DNA of 64,000 nt from Limonium bicolor (GCA_023374045.1 CM041778.1:99884839-99948838), one strand, 5' to 3'. Counted from the first letter of the stretch, positions 1 through 9,935 are shown. Notes: generated by a model not told the origin, from the sequence alone. Translations and numbers: made by a program.

Positions 1-2107
1 GCCAAACATAACACATCAGTGTTCAATGAACGGGATGGAATTCCCAGAACAACTACCACAAACACACAGGGTGATGTTATAGGGTACCAGAAATACCATT
101 CATCACCGAAGGGATATCGAATCCACTATAACACAAGGAAAAATACCAACTGTCTACCCTAAGAACGGGAGACGTTACAACCCTCAACGGATGACTAAAT
201 CCAGAACCGCAAGCGGGATAACAAACTGATCATACTCGTAAATGTCAGCCAGATGCTACCAATAACCGGTACTACCCAGGAACAATCCATAAAGGGTATC
301 AAGTCAACACAGTTGAATGGGATATCGTGGTAAGAACACCACAATTGGAACGAACATACGGTTGGAACACCGAAGGGATCCCACTTGACAGGGGATACCC
401 CAAATCAATAAATGGTATCGATCAATACCAGGATACAAAAGGGTCTCCAACGAACGGAAGCGTGAGTGACGACGATCTTATTAGGGAGCCCAGTATCACC
501 TCCAAGCCCAGCGAGCTTACAGAGAAGTAACCATTTGGGAACGACCTATGATGAGCAGAGCTCTAGGCAATATGGCTATATGCCATGAAACTACAATACA
601 CAATTCGACGGTTGCAAAACCCATGAACCCTATGGAAAGCGGTCAAGGACTACACCAATAAAAGATTAATGACCAACGAGCAAGGATACCCCTCATAAAT
701 GTGAGACCGCGAGAGCGGTGAACACTTGGATCCCAAGAAGGGGATACCATCAGTAACTGCCGGGAAATATATCCCTTTCAGAACTACTAATGTAGTTAAG
801 CTTGAACATACAATTATTGCCAAGCGACGTAAAATAAGCTTCAACAGGAGCTGTTGACAACTAAGGAGTAACCGGTTCAATAAGAACTCGATATGTGGGA
901 ACATAAAGTATAAGTAAATGACGCTCAAGGAGCTCAGACGTATAAACACCAAACAACGATATAGATAGTGGAAATGCATAAGCTGAAGCCAGCAACGGTG
1001 GATGCTATCTAAACCAATATTATGGAATCAGTAAGAACATGTTGCGCAGTAGGCGACCAACGTATGCGAATAATCACCCAATACTATGGAGTTGTTAATA
1101 CAAAAGGGTAGACAGACCGGGCAACCAGCCAGAAGTCTACACCAAATGAGGAAGCACCACCTGAAAGAGTAGCAATCAGTCCTATTGCGACCTCATAAGA
1201 GAGTTACTGTCAAGCGTTTACGCCTCTGCACTCTGTAGGACTGAGTGTTTTGGTATTGCATTTGTGCAGTAATGATCGAGTGTGATAGCTAGGAATATGG
1301 GAAAATGTAAATCGTGGAAAACCCTTCCTTTCACCAGTAAATATGGCACAAGCCAGCTAAGCAAAATCTTAGAAACAAACCATGCGGCCTAAGGCCAAGG
1401 AGACACGACGAGTGTCAAACACCAACAATCACAAGATGTGAATTCCACAGGAATAAAGGTGAAAGGAGACTTAAGAAAGTCACAAGGACCGACGCATTGA
1501 AAATGCAAGGTCATACAAGCAAAGGACACTTGTAATGAACCAGGGAAACTGGTATAATTCAGAAGCTACTAACAGTAGAGGAAGCACTACAACTAAGTAG
1601 TGACTTAACCTCAACCGACAATAAGTCGGAGGAACCAAGTGAATGACCACTACAAAACACAACAGTATGTATATAGATTGCCAGAGAGCTGGTTATAAAT
1701 CTAAAACCCATCGAGTTTGAGCACAGTAAGAGAATACCACACTTGGTTAATAAACCTTATTCTCACAATAAGAGGGATAAAAGGTGATGCGTAACACATT
1801 CAAGATAACAAAAGGGCGAATAACCCAAGTTATCAGGGTCGCGCAGCAGAAGCTAGTGGGCCCAGAATTCTAAGCGAAATACCCAGTGAATAAAGGCTAA
1901 TCACCAATGCCTCAAAGCCATTTAGGCTAGAACCGAATCCGGTTAAGAGTTGAATAACTCCGATGAAAATTCTTGATGCAGGGACTAACTGATAATACGG
2001 TTAAGACCCGTTGATCAAGGAACATTGTATAATGGACCGCATGGAAAACCGAACCACTCCAGGGCGGCTGAATGCCTTCGACCAATGTCCAATGTTGACA
2101 CATGGTA

Positions 2108-2143
2108 GATTACGTGGGCGTAATCCCTTTTAAGGGGGGTAGA
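2108..2143 (+). promoter_or_regulatory. Internal hairpin plus polypurine-like tract
   Basis: A perfect 7-bp hairpin, GATTACG-TGGG-CGTAATC, at 2108-2125 is followed directly by a tract CCTTTTAAGGGGGGTAGA at 2126-2143. The layout copies the true 3' polypurine tract at 3483-3517 but lies about 1.4 kb upstream of the LTR and is not followed by an LTR start. It is repeated at 18176-18211 and, on the minus strand, at 27312-27347, 38796-38831, 53801-53836 and 62917-62952. Possible readings are a central polypurine tract or a fossil of an older LTR boundary. Confidence 0.55.
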
Positions 2144-3087
2144 GCGAAAACCGCGAAATGTATATTTTACGTGACAAGGGCGTAAACTACAATGCGCATA
2201 GCGCAAGAGAATTCGTTTTGATGGTTGATACTTATGTTACATAAACATTTGTTTCACTCATCGTGTATTTGTTAATTGGGAAGTAGTATAGGAAAAGGAG
2301 TAGAGAAACTCCAGGGGAATGAGAACCCCGATTGGTAATAGTATGAGGAACGAGTATGTATGGGAGACTTGAGGAGTATAAATCGGTATGGAACCGATGT
2401 ATGTAATGAGTAAATCGGTGTACAACCGATGTATTTTATGAGTATAAATTGGTATAGCAAATTAATGGATATTACCTACGAATTCTTAAGTATAGTAGTT
2501 GGAGAAGATAGTAGTAATGCTGGATGAAATGATTAGTAAGTAAGTAAATGAATCATGTGATTGGAAAATGTATGTGCATGATTATGAGTAGCAAGATTAA
2601 AAAGATAGAAAATGAAATAATGTTTGACAATCTGTCTGTTTGTATTGAGGTGGGAAGTGGAACTTGATTTGCTAGCGATCAAGGGAAGCCGAACACAAAT
2701 TGGGGTGGAAGGATAATTCAACACCAATGCTGATCACATTGGGGTTGAAGGACTCGGAAGCTCCCTAAGTGGCCACAATAACACTAGTAATAGGTATAAT
2801 CATCATAAATGTATTGGGAGATGTATGCAAGTTTTCAAAATGAATTTCCAAAACTATTTGGTACAATGTTTTCTTCAAACTTGAGAATGAGGATCGGTTT
2901 TGAAACCGCTCCCACGGGCGCTAGTGGATCTTCCATGCCTAGGCACGGGTATCCGGTCGAAACCATAGGAGGAGAAGCTAGTTTTGAGTCGGTGGGAGTG
3001 TTGATTAGTTTTGAAACCACTACACCGGTTGTACGGTAACAGTGTGTGTTTTGTATTTTTCCAAGGGCACTGGGACAGCGTAGTCCC

Positions 3088-3142
3088 GAGTAAGTATGAG
3101 TAAGTATGAGTAAGTAAGTATAAGTAAGTATGAGTAAGTGCC
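3088..3142 (+). repeat. GAGTAAGTAT-type short tandem repeat
   Basis: A run of imperfect units of the kind GAGTAAGTAT lies in the internal region and recurs with small copy-number change at about 19180-19232. The same GAGTA-rich composition appears in the LTR near 6985-7240. Confidence 0.75.
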
Positions 3143-3482
3143 TGAGGATCTCTATATGCAAATGAATTTGATCAGAACCAAAGGACCGTAGAGCCAGAAA
3201 GCGTAAGTGCTCAAGTCATGACGGCCGTGAACCAGAAAGCGTGTTCAAACGTGACCGGTACCTGAGGGATCACTCTCCATTGGGGGAGGATTGTACCTAA
3301 TGTCTGCGGATGGACCCCCTTGGAGAGGAGTGAAACGGATATTTTTGATTGCTATGCATGCAGTGACATGCTGTTTGGATGCGTAGTATGCATCATGTCA
3401 GACATTTGGAGTTTGACAAATTAATGTAGAGGTCATAACCTTAGCATAGAGTATTGGTACGAATAACAATATTAGATTCACC

Positions 3483-3517
3483 AACTTTGAGGGCAAAGTT
3501 CTTTAAGGGGGGTAGAT
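3483..3517 (+). promoter_or_regulatory. Polypurine tract with upstream hairpin, plus array
   Basis: The hairpin AACTTTG-AGGG-CAAAGTT (3483-3500) precedes CTTTAAGGGGGGTAGAT (3501-3517), which sits immediately before the LTR start TGAAATACCCC. In LTR retroelements this tract primes plus-strand DNA synthesis. The same module is at 19583-19617. In the minus array the arms are GAACTTCG and CGAAGTTC, so paired bases have changed together. Confidence 0.85.
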
Positions 3518-4040
3518 TGAAATACCCCGAACTTAAAATGGTGATTATATTATTCTAATATAGTATTTAAGGGCCTAATAGTGCCTAAGTAATTTTGGTA
3601 AAGAAAATAAATCCAAAAGGAATGAGAAAAACGCTTAGAAAGCGGGAAAACGCTAAAATGAGCGTTTAATTAACCAAGAGGTACGAGACCTCGGTTATAG
3701 TATCGTAAGGATTCCTAAGGCTTATTCATGCCTAATTATCATACGGGAATAATCCCGAAGAAAAACGGATCCAAATAAGGTATTAAAACGCTAATAGAGC
3801 ATTAGCGCACGTTTCTCGAGGAAACCCGAAAGAAAACGTGATTTTAAGTGGTCAAACGAACCCGTAAAAATTATAAAACATTGAATAATAATTATTAAGC
3901 ATTTATGGAAGCTTAATAACCAATAAAAATAGTTAAACGAGAAAATTCCGGAAAACGGGCCCGGTTAGTGAACAGTGCTAAAACCGGGTAAATTAACGAG
4001 CGTTTTCTGTAAAAGACGAAAAACTGCTCCAGCTTAACAG

Positions 4041-4047
4041 TATAAGT
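4041..4047 (+). promoter_or_regulatory. Candidate LTR TATA box
   Basis: TATAAGT lies about 525 bp into the LTR, followed by CT-rich sequence typical of plant transcript leaders. The second plus LTR has it at 20137-20143. The aligned spot in minus LTRs reads TTTATATTA (for example minus strand of 51768-51776). The conserved CTCCAGC just upstream supports the alignment. No transcript evidence is available, so this is a position guess. Confidence 0.3.
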
Positions 4048-5738
4048 GGGCCGGTTTTTATAGGGTATTAATACCCTCTCTCACACTCAATTAAATATTA
4101 CTCTCTCACACACACACTAGAAGACAAGAAAAACAAAGCAAAAGCAAAAAAAAAGCACACTCCTTTCCTCTCTCCTCTTATTCTCTTAATTTTCTATTCT
4201 CTCTCCAATTCCCTTCCCCTCTCACGATGGAAGCTCCCCCTCTGCAGCACACTCTCTTCTTCTCTTGCTGGACGATTTTGCAGCCCTCACATGGCTTCCA
4301 TGGCAACTTCATCTTCTACCTCATGCTCTAGCTCCATTTGAGCTCCAAATGCAAAATAAAATACATATTTGAACTCCTCTCTTCAAGCTCTACAATTCTA
4401 TCTTTTCAAAATCCGAAAATGAGCAACTTCATCTCCATGGGTTTTCCCCATTGAAGAGAAAAGCACACCATTGTGAAGCCTGGAGTCTCCTCTTCCAACA
4501 AGGTAAAAATCTCCATAAAAGACCTCACTTCTCTCCATCTCTTAGCATGGCCGATTTTTGGTCTATCTCTTACCTTGTTTTTTCTCTTGTTTTGGAGCAT
4601 TGTCTCAACCCTCCAATGGTGGAGTAACCTCCTTCTTGAACCAAGGGTTATTAAAACCCCTCCTAAAGCACTCCAAAGGTAAACCCTAGAAATTTGTATT
4701 TTGAACACTTCAATGAACTAGCATAAATCTAAGGGTTAGTGTATTAATTATACTGTTGATGGCTTTGGGTGATGGGAATGGAGTTTGACAACTCCATCCC
4801 CATGTGATCGATTGTGCAAGAAAGAAGGAGATGAAGTGGAAAAGAAATGGAGGTATAAGCTCAAGGTAAGAGCTCTTCCTTAATGCAAGATTTTGATGCA
4901 TTAGGATAATGGGAATGGGGTAAACCAATTTAAAGAAACCAAAATAATGTAGTAGAATTGTAGTTGTGTGAAAGTTTGGGTATTTGTGAACAAGTATGTG
5001 GATTGTAGGCCTTAGAGCCAAGGAATTGTGTATGTGTATTGATATTGTGTTTGAGGAATTAATGATGTATTAGGATTGCTTGTATTGCTGGTAGGACCCT
5101 TGTATGGGTGTGGCTAGAATAGGAATGATTTGGATGAGAAAGGGTATGTGTGGATAAGTAAGAAAGTAGGTGAACTATGGCGAAATTTTGGTAAGAATTG
5201 TGCATTAAAGAGTGTCTTGGTGAAGGGAGAACCAAGGTATGTATTGGGTTGGTAGAGATGTTTAGTAGCTATGGAATGGTAATAGTAGTATGAGAAATAA
5301 GAAGATGAAAATCTGTAGCAAAGAGTATCAAAAACAATTGAAGAAACTAGTGAAAACTAGTGTACAAGATTTTGTAAAAATAGAGTTGGAACTTGGGGTT
5401 GTAGGTAGTGTAATGGCTAGGGAATGAATTGGCATGGTAAGGAGAGGTATTTAGAATGCTTGGAATGGCAATGATTGAGGAGGTATTGGATGGGAGAATT
5501 GAATGGTAAAATCTGTAGCATAAGGGTAACAAAAACTGTTACATGTGTTGAAGAAGAAGTAAGGAAATTGTGTAAGTTGTTGATGGATTTAGTAATGGAT
5601 TTGGTGAATGAATTAAGGTGAATTAGAGGATTTAATTAGGTTTAAACATGTAGGAAACATGTGGAAAATTAGGAAAAGATTGGGTGAGAATGGAGGTGAA
5701 TTAGAATTCAAAGTAGATAATTAAAAGGGGTTCTGCAG

Positions 5739-5849
5739 CCGACCCACCCAGGGACCTACCCTAGCCTGGGTCGGTCGGACTAAATTCTGTACCGGGTGTT
5801 CTCTGCAGCCGACCCACCCAGGCGACCTACCCAGAGTGGGTCGGTCGGC
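5739..5849 (+). repeat. Two 70-bp-spaced long hairpins in plus LTR
   Basis: Two units start at 5739 and 5809, exactly 70 bp apart. In unit 1 the arms 5739-5752 and 5765-5778 (CCGACCCACCCAGG against CCTGGGTCGGTCGG) pair at 13 of 14 positions around a 12-nt loop. Unit 2 pairs 5808-5819 with 5838-5849 at 11 of 12. The second plus LTR keeps both at about 21842-21957. The minus LTRs have five different hairpins at the matching place with nearly the same period. Confidence 0.8.
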
Positions 5850-5859
5850 CTTTATAAAA

Positions 5860-5975
5860 AAAAAAATTAAATTAAATTAAAATATACATACATGCATATA
5901 TATATAATATAATATATATACTTATACCCATACATACATATATATATACATACACACATATATATATATGTGTAT
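5860..5975. repeat. AT/ACAT microsatellite tract
   Basis: A poly-A stretch followed by long runs of TA, ATAC and ACAT dinucleotide and tetranucleotide repeats. The copy at about 21962-22078 differs in repeat number. Confidence 0.85.
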
Positions 5976-6984
5976 AAGTAAGACATTAGTGCTAGAATAA
6001 TGAAGGAAAGAAAGTTAAGCACACAAGAGAAAAACTAAGAATAACGGGACAACGGGGTAAGTACGGGAGTAGTAATTTTTTGTATCGTATGAACATAGTA
6101 TTAATAACAATTTTGGAAACATTATCAGTGGAACAAGTGTGAACCGAGGAACAAGGGAACACACGGTAAAGCTAACCCCGGTGAAAGGTATGATTTCCTC
6201 ATGCCCCGTATGCTAACCGAGTTACGTTGATTTGTGTGCTGTATGCCGGCTAATCAAGATTAAAGCATGAAAACGGTTTACTGCCTTTCATTGTATGTCT
6301 TGTTGTATGTTGCATGAGCTAACCTTTCTTGAATTGATTTGTGTGGCTTTACTTGGTGCGCAGATCGACTCATAGATGAGTCTTGTTTTGTAGTGACTCG
6401 TAGTAAGGGTCTTGCTGTGAATTAATGGAACAATAGCAACGCACTAAGCTAACGAGCGATAACGATAACGCAACCCAATGAACTCACTAGAATGTGAGAG
6501 AGTGTACGGGAGTAACAACCTCCCGATAACGGTAGGAGAATCGAAACGAATAACCCACAACAATAAGTAGTGGAAGTATATAAGTAACCCATATCAAAGG
6601 AATTATTCTTGGTGCAAACATGAACCATAAGAGTAGTAAAGAATGACGAGGGATCTCCAAACCCCTTAGTAGTTAGTCGACCCACTATGAGAGGACCCGA
6701 CTGAAGTAAGTAATGACCCGAACATGAGAGTATCCGAGATGTTGGGGAAACCCTTAAACCTGAGGATACTAGACGGTAGTAATTCCCTAAGCCAGTGGAG
6801 ATTATCGAGAGAGATACTTCTAGGCTAATCCGTGAGATTGTATTATACTCTGAGAGAAGAGTGTTGGGAATATGAGTAGTCCGGTAGAACGGACATTGAG
6901 GATTTGAGGAGTTAAGCGTATAGCCCTCGTATTGTAGGTCCGGTGGCAAGTCTTTTGTATGACTCCGCCCGGTGGCCAAAGTAA

Positions 6985-7240
6985 TGAGTATTGAGTATTG
7001 CGTACGTATGAGTAAAGTAATGAGTATTGAGTAAGAAGCGAGTATGAGTATGTAGTGAGTATTGAGTATTGAGTATGTATGAGTAAGTATTGAGTACTGA
7101 GCATGTATGAGTAAGTAAGGAGTAGTGAGTAATGAGCGTACAGAAGCGTAGTAACGAGTACAGAGTAAGGAACGTGTACGAGTAAAGTATCGAGCATGGA
7201 GTGTCGAGTTTGTAAGGGTAAGGAGTAGGTATGAGTAGAG
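6985..7240 (+). repeat. Degenerate GAGTA(T) repeat region in LTR
   Basis: Many imperfect units such as GAGTATTGAGTAT and GTATGAGTAAG follow one another. The same stretch is at about 23088-23340. It lies upstream of the structured hairpin cluster. The aligned part of minus LTRs does not have it. Confidence 0.7.
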
Positions 7241-7414
7241 TAGAAGGTATCAAATATAGTACGAAGAGTAATGAATGAATAACAAATACAAATGGTTGAC
7301 TATCGAACTGTCTTCCTTAGTAAGAATCGAACTTGTATGTGGATGTAGGTAATGATGGTTGTATTGTTGTAGCATGAGTATGTATGTATGCATGTAAATG
7401 AACTCCATGTATAT

Positions 7415-7507
7415 CCGACCCAAAGTAGTCGGCGTACCGCGGTTAGCACGCGGTATATGCGGATTTCATATGCAGCGTAAGCTGACCCCCTAGGGGGACT
7501 TTTTTTT
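7415..7507 (+). other. Structured hairpin cluster in plus LTR
   Basis: Four hairpins follow one another: CCGAC/GTCGG (7415-7432), ACCGCG/CGCGGT (7436-7454), CAGC with a GTAA tetraloop and GCTG (7473-7484), and CCCCC-TA-GGGGG (7486-7497), followed closely by eight Ts at 7500-7507. An identical cluster is in the second plus LTR near 23520-23610. The minus LTRs keep the last two hairpins in the same order, as CAGCA/TGCTG and CCCCC/GGGGG, with changed loops. Confidence 0.6.
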
Positions 7508-7791
7508 AGTGTGCAGGTACCGAAGCTGTTCACCGTTCGAGAGAGTAGGACGGGGACTGCTACATAAGCATGGGTAGCTGAGTAAAGGGAATTGTATGTG
7601 TTCACGTAGTAAGAATTTGGATGTTTAGACTGTATCGGTAATTTTGAGGATTGTAGTATACTCGGTATAGTAATGTATTGGAGTTGAATTGGATTATGGA
7701 TGAGTATGCGATGGGAAGTATTGTATTGTGTAGAGTACTCGGTATGTTCATATTCATCAGACCGATAGTATGTAGGATTGTAACTCGCCTT

Positions 7792-7813
7792 GTTAGTCAC
7801 GTGGGTGACTAAC
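7792..7813 (+). other. 9-bp hairpin near LTR 3' end
   Basis: GTTAGTCAC pairs perfectly with GTGACTAAC around a GTGG loop, about 90 nt before the LTR end. Minus LTRs have GTTAGCCAC and GTGGCTAAC at the same place (48382-48403), so one base pair has changed on both sides. Confidence 0.65.
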
Positions 7814-7908
7814 GGCATTGTACACCCGCCGTTGAGTATGTAATGTCCGCTGCGAAGGTAAGTATTGTACAGTAATGACGGTATTAGCGGTAGGGGTGTT
7901 ACAAAAAG

Positions 7909-7936
7909 TGGTATCAGAGCGAAGTATCGCTCTGAT
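7909..7936 (+). promoter_or_regulatory. tRNA-iMet primer-binding site inside a hairpin
   Basis: TGGTATCAGAGC at 7909-7920 is the standard complement of the plant initiator-methionine tRNA 3' end and lies five bases after the LTR end at 7903. Most of it is locked in a perfect 10-bp hairpin: ATCAGAGCGA (7913-7922), loop AGTA, TCGCTCTGAT (7927-7936). The downstream arm therefore mimics the tRNA 3' end. Confidence 0.9.
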
Positions 7937-8799
7937 GGATGAAATACCGAGTTTAGGAAAATACCGAGTTAGGAATTAGAGTCTTAGGGCTAAGGGTTGA
8001 GTGTTAGCGTGTGAGGTACGCTAGTTAGGAACTTCCGCGTGAACCGGAATCCTACAACAACCATACCACCGCCCTCCGCAACCCACGGTATTAAGATGGG
8101 AAATGATGCCAGAGAGTTGGAAAGACCTCTCACACTCGGGTAACACCCGATCGGCAGTTGCAAAAACAACCTTATTAGAAAGAACCTGTCATACGGTAGA
8201 GTCCAAGAACTGGAAGTCCCGAAGACGGTTCCCGTTGGATGACGATGACCGCACTTAGTGGCGGAAAAATGAAGATCCTAAACACAAGGATAATGGAATT
8301 TATGGCACCATGGGGCGACATGCTTCGCAGTCGTGAGAACCATGCGTAGCCAGCACGGAGAGAAGCACAGTCGTACAATGAGGCAAGGAAAATGGAGTAG
8401 CAACCCGAGACAAGAGAGTCTACGGACTGTAATCTTTGATGACACCAACAACGGTATACAAACCGACTAAGGAGTTAGTCGAGGTTGGATTAATACCAAA
8501 CCTACATGCCAAGAGGCTGCAATAACCGAACAACATAGTTCAGACAACTATGAAAGAAATCATAACACATACACCTATAGGACCACAACCTGGTTCTTAA
8601 GGATAAGTCAAGTCTCGTTAACCACGCTGAAGGTGTGAGACACCCGGATGGACGACAATCATGTCAAGTACCCTGAGAAACGACTCAGGAGATCGATCAC
8701 CAAGATCAAAGGATCAAGGAAGATCTAATAAGCACCAACTGTGGTGGATAGAAACGATACCGTAACCGGTATACGTTAACCGAAAAACAACCTACCCGC

Positions 8800-8820
8800 G
8801 CACTTGCCCAGGGCAAGTGC
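8800..8820. other. Perfect palindrome downstream of the primer site
   Basis: GCACTTGCCC and GGGCAAGTGC flank a single A, about 880 nt after the primer-binding site. The minus units have GCACTTGCCATGGCAAGTGC at 31705-31724, 41603-41622 and 56609-56628. The centre differs but self-complementarity is kept. A dimer-initiation signal is one inference. Confidence 0.65.
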
Positions 8821-9519
8821 AGCAACTACAGGACAGTTGGAATACTTTTAACAACCCGTAGATACTTACTAAAGTACCACTATGACGAATGGAGCAAATA
8901 TAGGATCACCAACCCTAAGTATCTAAATAATGAAACCTCGAAACGGCCTAACGGCCCGACCATTGTATTAAGAGTATACCGGTCAGCAAGAAGCTGAGCC
9001 TGGTCAAGACCTCAGATGGCAACGCCATAAAGAATTTCTTTTCACACCGAACTGTTATTTCAAAACCCAAATTTTCCTTTCAAAACCACAAATCCTTCTT
9101 TTAAACCTCGGATTTTTAACACAAAACTAACAGAAATACGGTGAGTATCATAGAATGATACAAGAGGAGTTGGCAATAGAATACTTCACCTAGGCGTGTG
9201 ACGAGCACTACGAGTGTACCCAAATACGGGATGTGGGACGACCGCACTCCGAAGGAGCCTGCGGGCCTGACAGATAGTTGGGTAAGTGGTAACGTGCCAA
9301 GAAGGTACCCCACGTATGTATACATGTAGTGTACGAAACACGGGAAGTAGTCAACTCCGTTCTACGGACCCTAAGTAAATTCAAACCAGAACACTGAATA
9401 CATCAAACGAGCAAAGGAAACTCAGATAAGATTACAAGCTAGGGAGTCAAGAATCTACTCCAGGAGGATGAATAAGAGTTAAAAGTGCGAGAAGCACTAA
9501 CAACAGAATAAGACAATGG

Positions 9520-9524
9520 ATATG
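9520..9524. other. Left target-site duplication (ATATG), imperfect
   Basis: ATATG precedes the LTR start at 9525, and AAATG (15989-15993) follows the far LTR. Four of five bases agree. Confidence 0.5.
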
Positions 9525-9761
9525 TGATAAGTGCAAAACATATAGACTTTTTAGGGTTTAATCACCTTATTAATTGCAGCATTTTTAGTAATGTTTCGCA
9601 CTTATCTAGGGTTTTTCCTAATTATGTTGTTATATTAACTGATGTATTATATGTGTTAAAATGTAGGAAAAATACCAAATTAAACACAAACATTATAAGG
9701 GATTAAAAGAGGGAGATGGAAGAGTCACGCTTGGCGCGTGTGCACGCCTGGTACTAGAGGC

Positions 9762-9935
9762 GACCGCCCCGTAGCTGGCGGACAAGAGACAGAAGACCGC
9801 GAGGCGGTTGAGACAGAGGAGACCGCCACTTAAGAGGCGGACAACTCTAATGCGACCGCGAGGCGGACAAGAATAGAGAGTACCGCTTGTTATTGTGCGG
9901 ACACGATAGAGGAGACCGCTACTTATCTGGCGGAC
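9762..9935 (+). repeat. GC-stem hairpin array in LTR U3
   Basis: Six short hairpins with CCGC(C)/(G)GCGG stems follow one another, with loops alternating between the 3-nt GAG and 8-10 nt loops such as ACTTAAGA. The array lies about 200 bp upstream of the TATA box. The 3' LTR repeats it near 14647-14820. An alternative reading is palindromic transcription-factor sites in an enhancer. Confidence 0.75.

Larger units (their letters stand above)
1..3517 (+). mobile_element. 3' part of a noncoding LARD internal region, plus array
   Basis: This segment matches 16061-19617 almost base for base apart from small indels, so it is the 3' two-thirds of the internal region of a plus-strand unit whose 5' part lies left of the window. 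It ends in a hairpin and polypurine tract that abut the LTR at 3518. All six frames are broken by stops and I recognise no gag, protease, reverse transcriptase, RNase H or integrase motif. It holds a second, internal polypurine-like module at 2108-2143 and a block at 2677-2758 that is well conserved in the opposite array. The homologous minus-strand internal regions differ clearly but share order and signals. Confidence 0.8.
3518..7903 (+). mobile_element. LARD LTR 1, plus array (4386 bp)
   Basis: The LTR begins TGAAATACCCC after a polypurine tract and ends GTGTTACA five bases before a tRNA-iMet primer site, so it serves as 3' LTR of the unit to its left and 5' LTR of the unit to its right. 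It is nearly identical to 19618-24004. Landmarks along it are a TATA candidate at 4041, CT-rich sequence at 4080-4220, two 70-bp-spaced hairpins at 5739-5849, an AT-dinucleotide tract at 5860-5975, GAGTA repeats at 6985-7240, a cluster of hairpins at 7415-7497 and a 9-bp hairpin at 7792-7813. Open frames inside it are short, mostly antisense and not kept in the minus subfamily. Confidence 0.9.
7904..9524 (+). mobile_element. 5' part of plus LARD internal region
   Basis: This follows the primer site and runs to the insertion point of another element at 9525, resuming at 15989. Together the two parts give an internal region of about 5.2 kb. No frame longer than about 70 codons is open. Pieces align in order with the minus internal regions, for example the stretch around 9240-9285 with the minus strand near 56020-56110. 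It carries the palindrome at 8800-8820. I see no coding domain. Confidence 0.8.

Noticed and set aside
5860..5975. Possible origin or matrix-attachment region from AT richness
   Set aside because: It is a simple microsatellite and nothing else supports such a role.
7300..7818. 172-codon minus-strand frame in the plus LTR, repeated identically at 23401-23919
   Set aside because: It is antisense to the element, of low-complexity Tyr/Ser/Thr composition, covers the hairpin cluster and is not kept in the minus LTR subfamily. Identity between the two copies only reflects recent LTR duplication.
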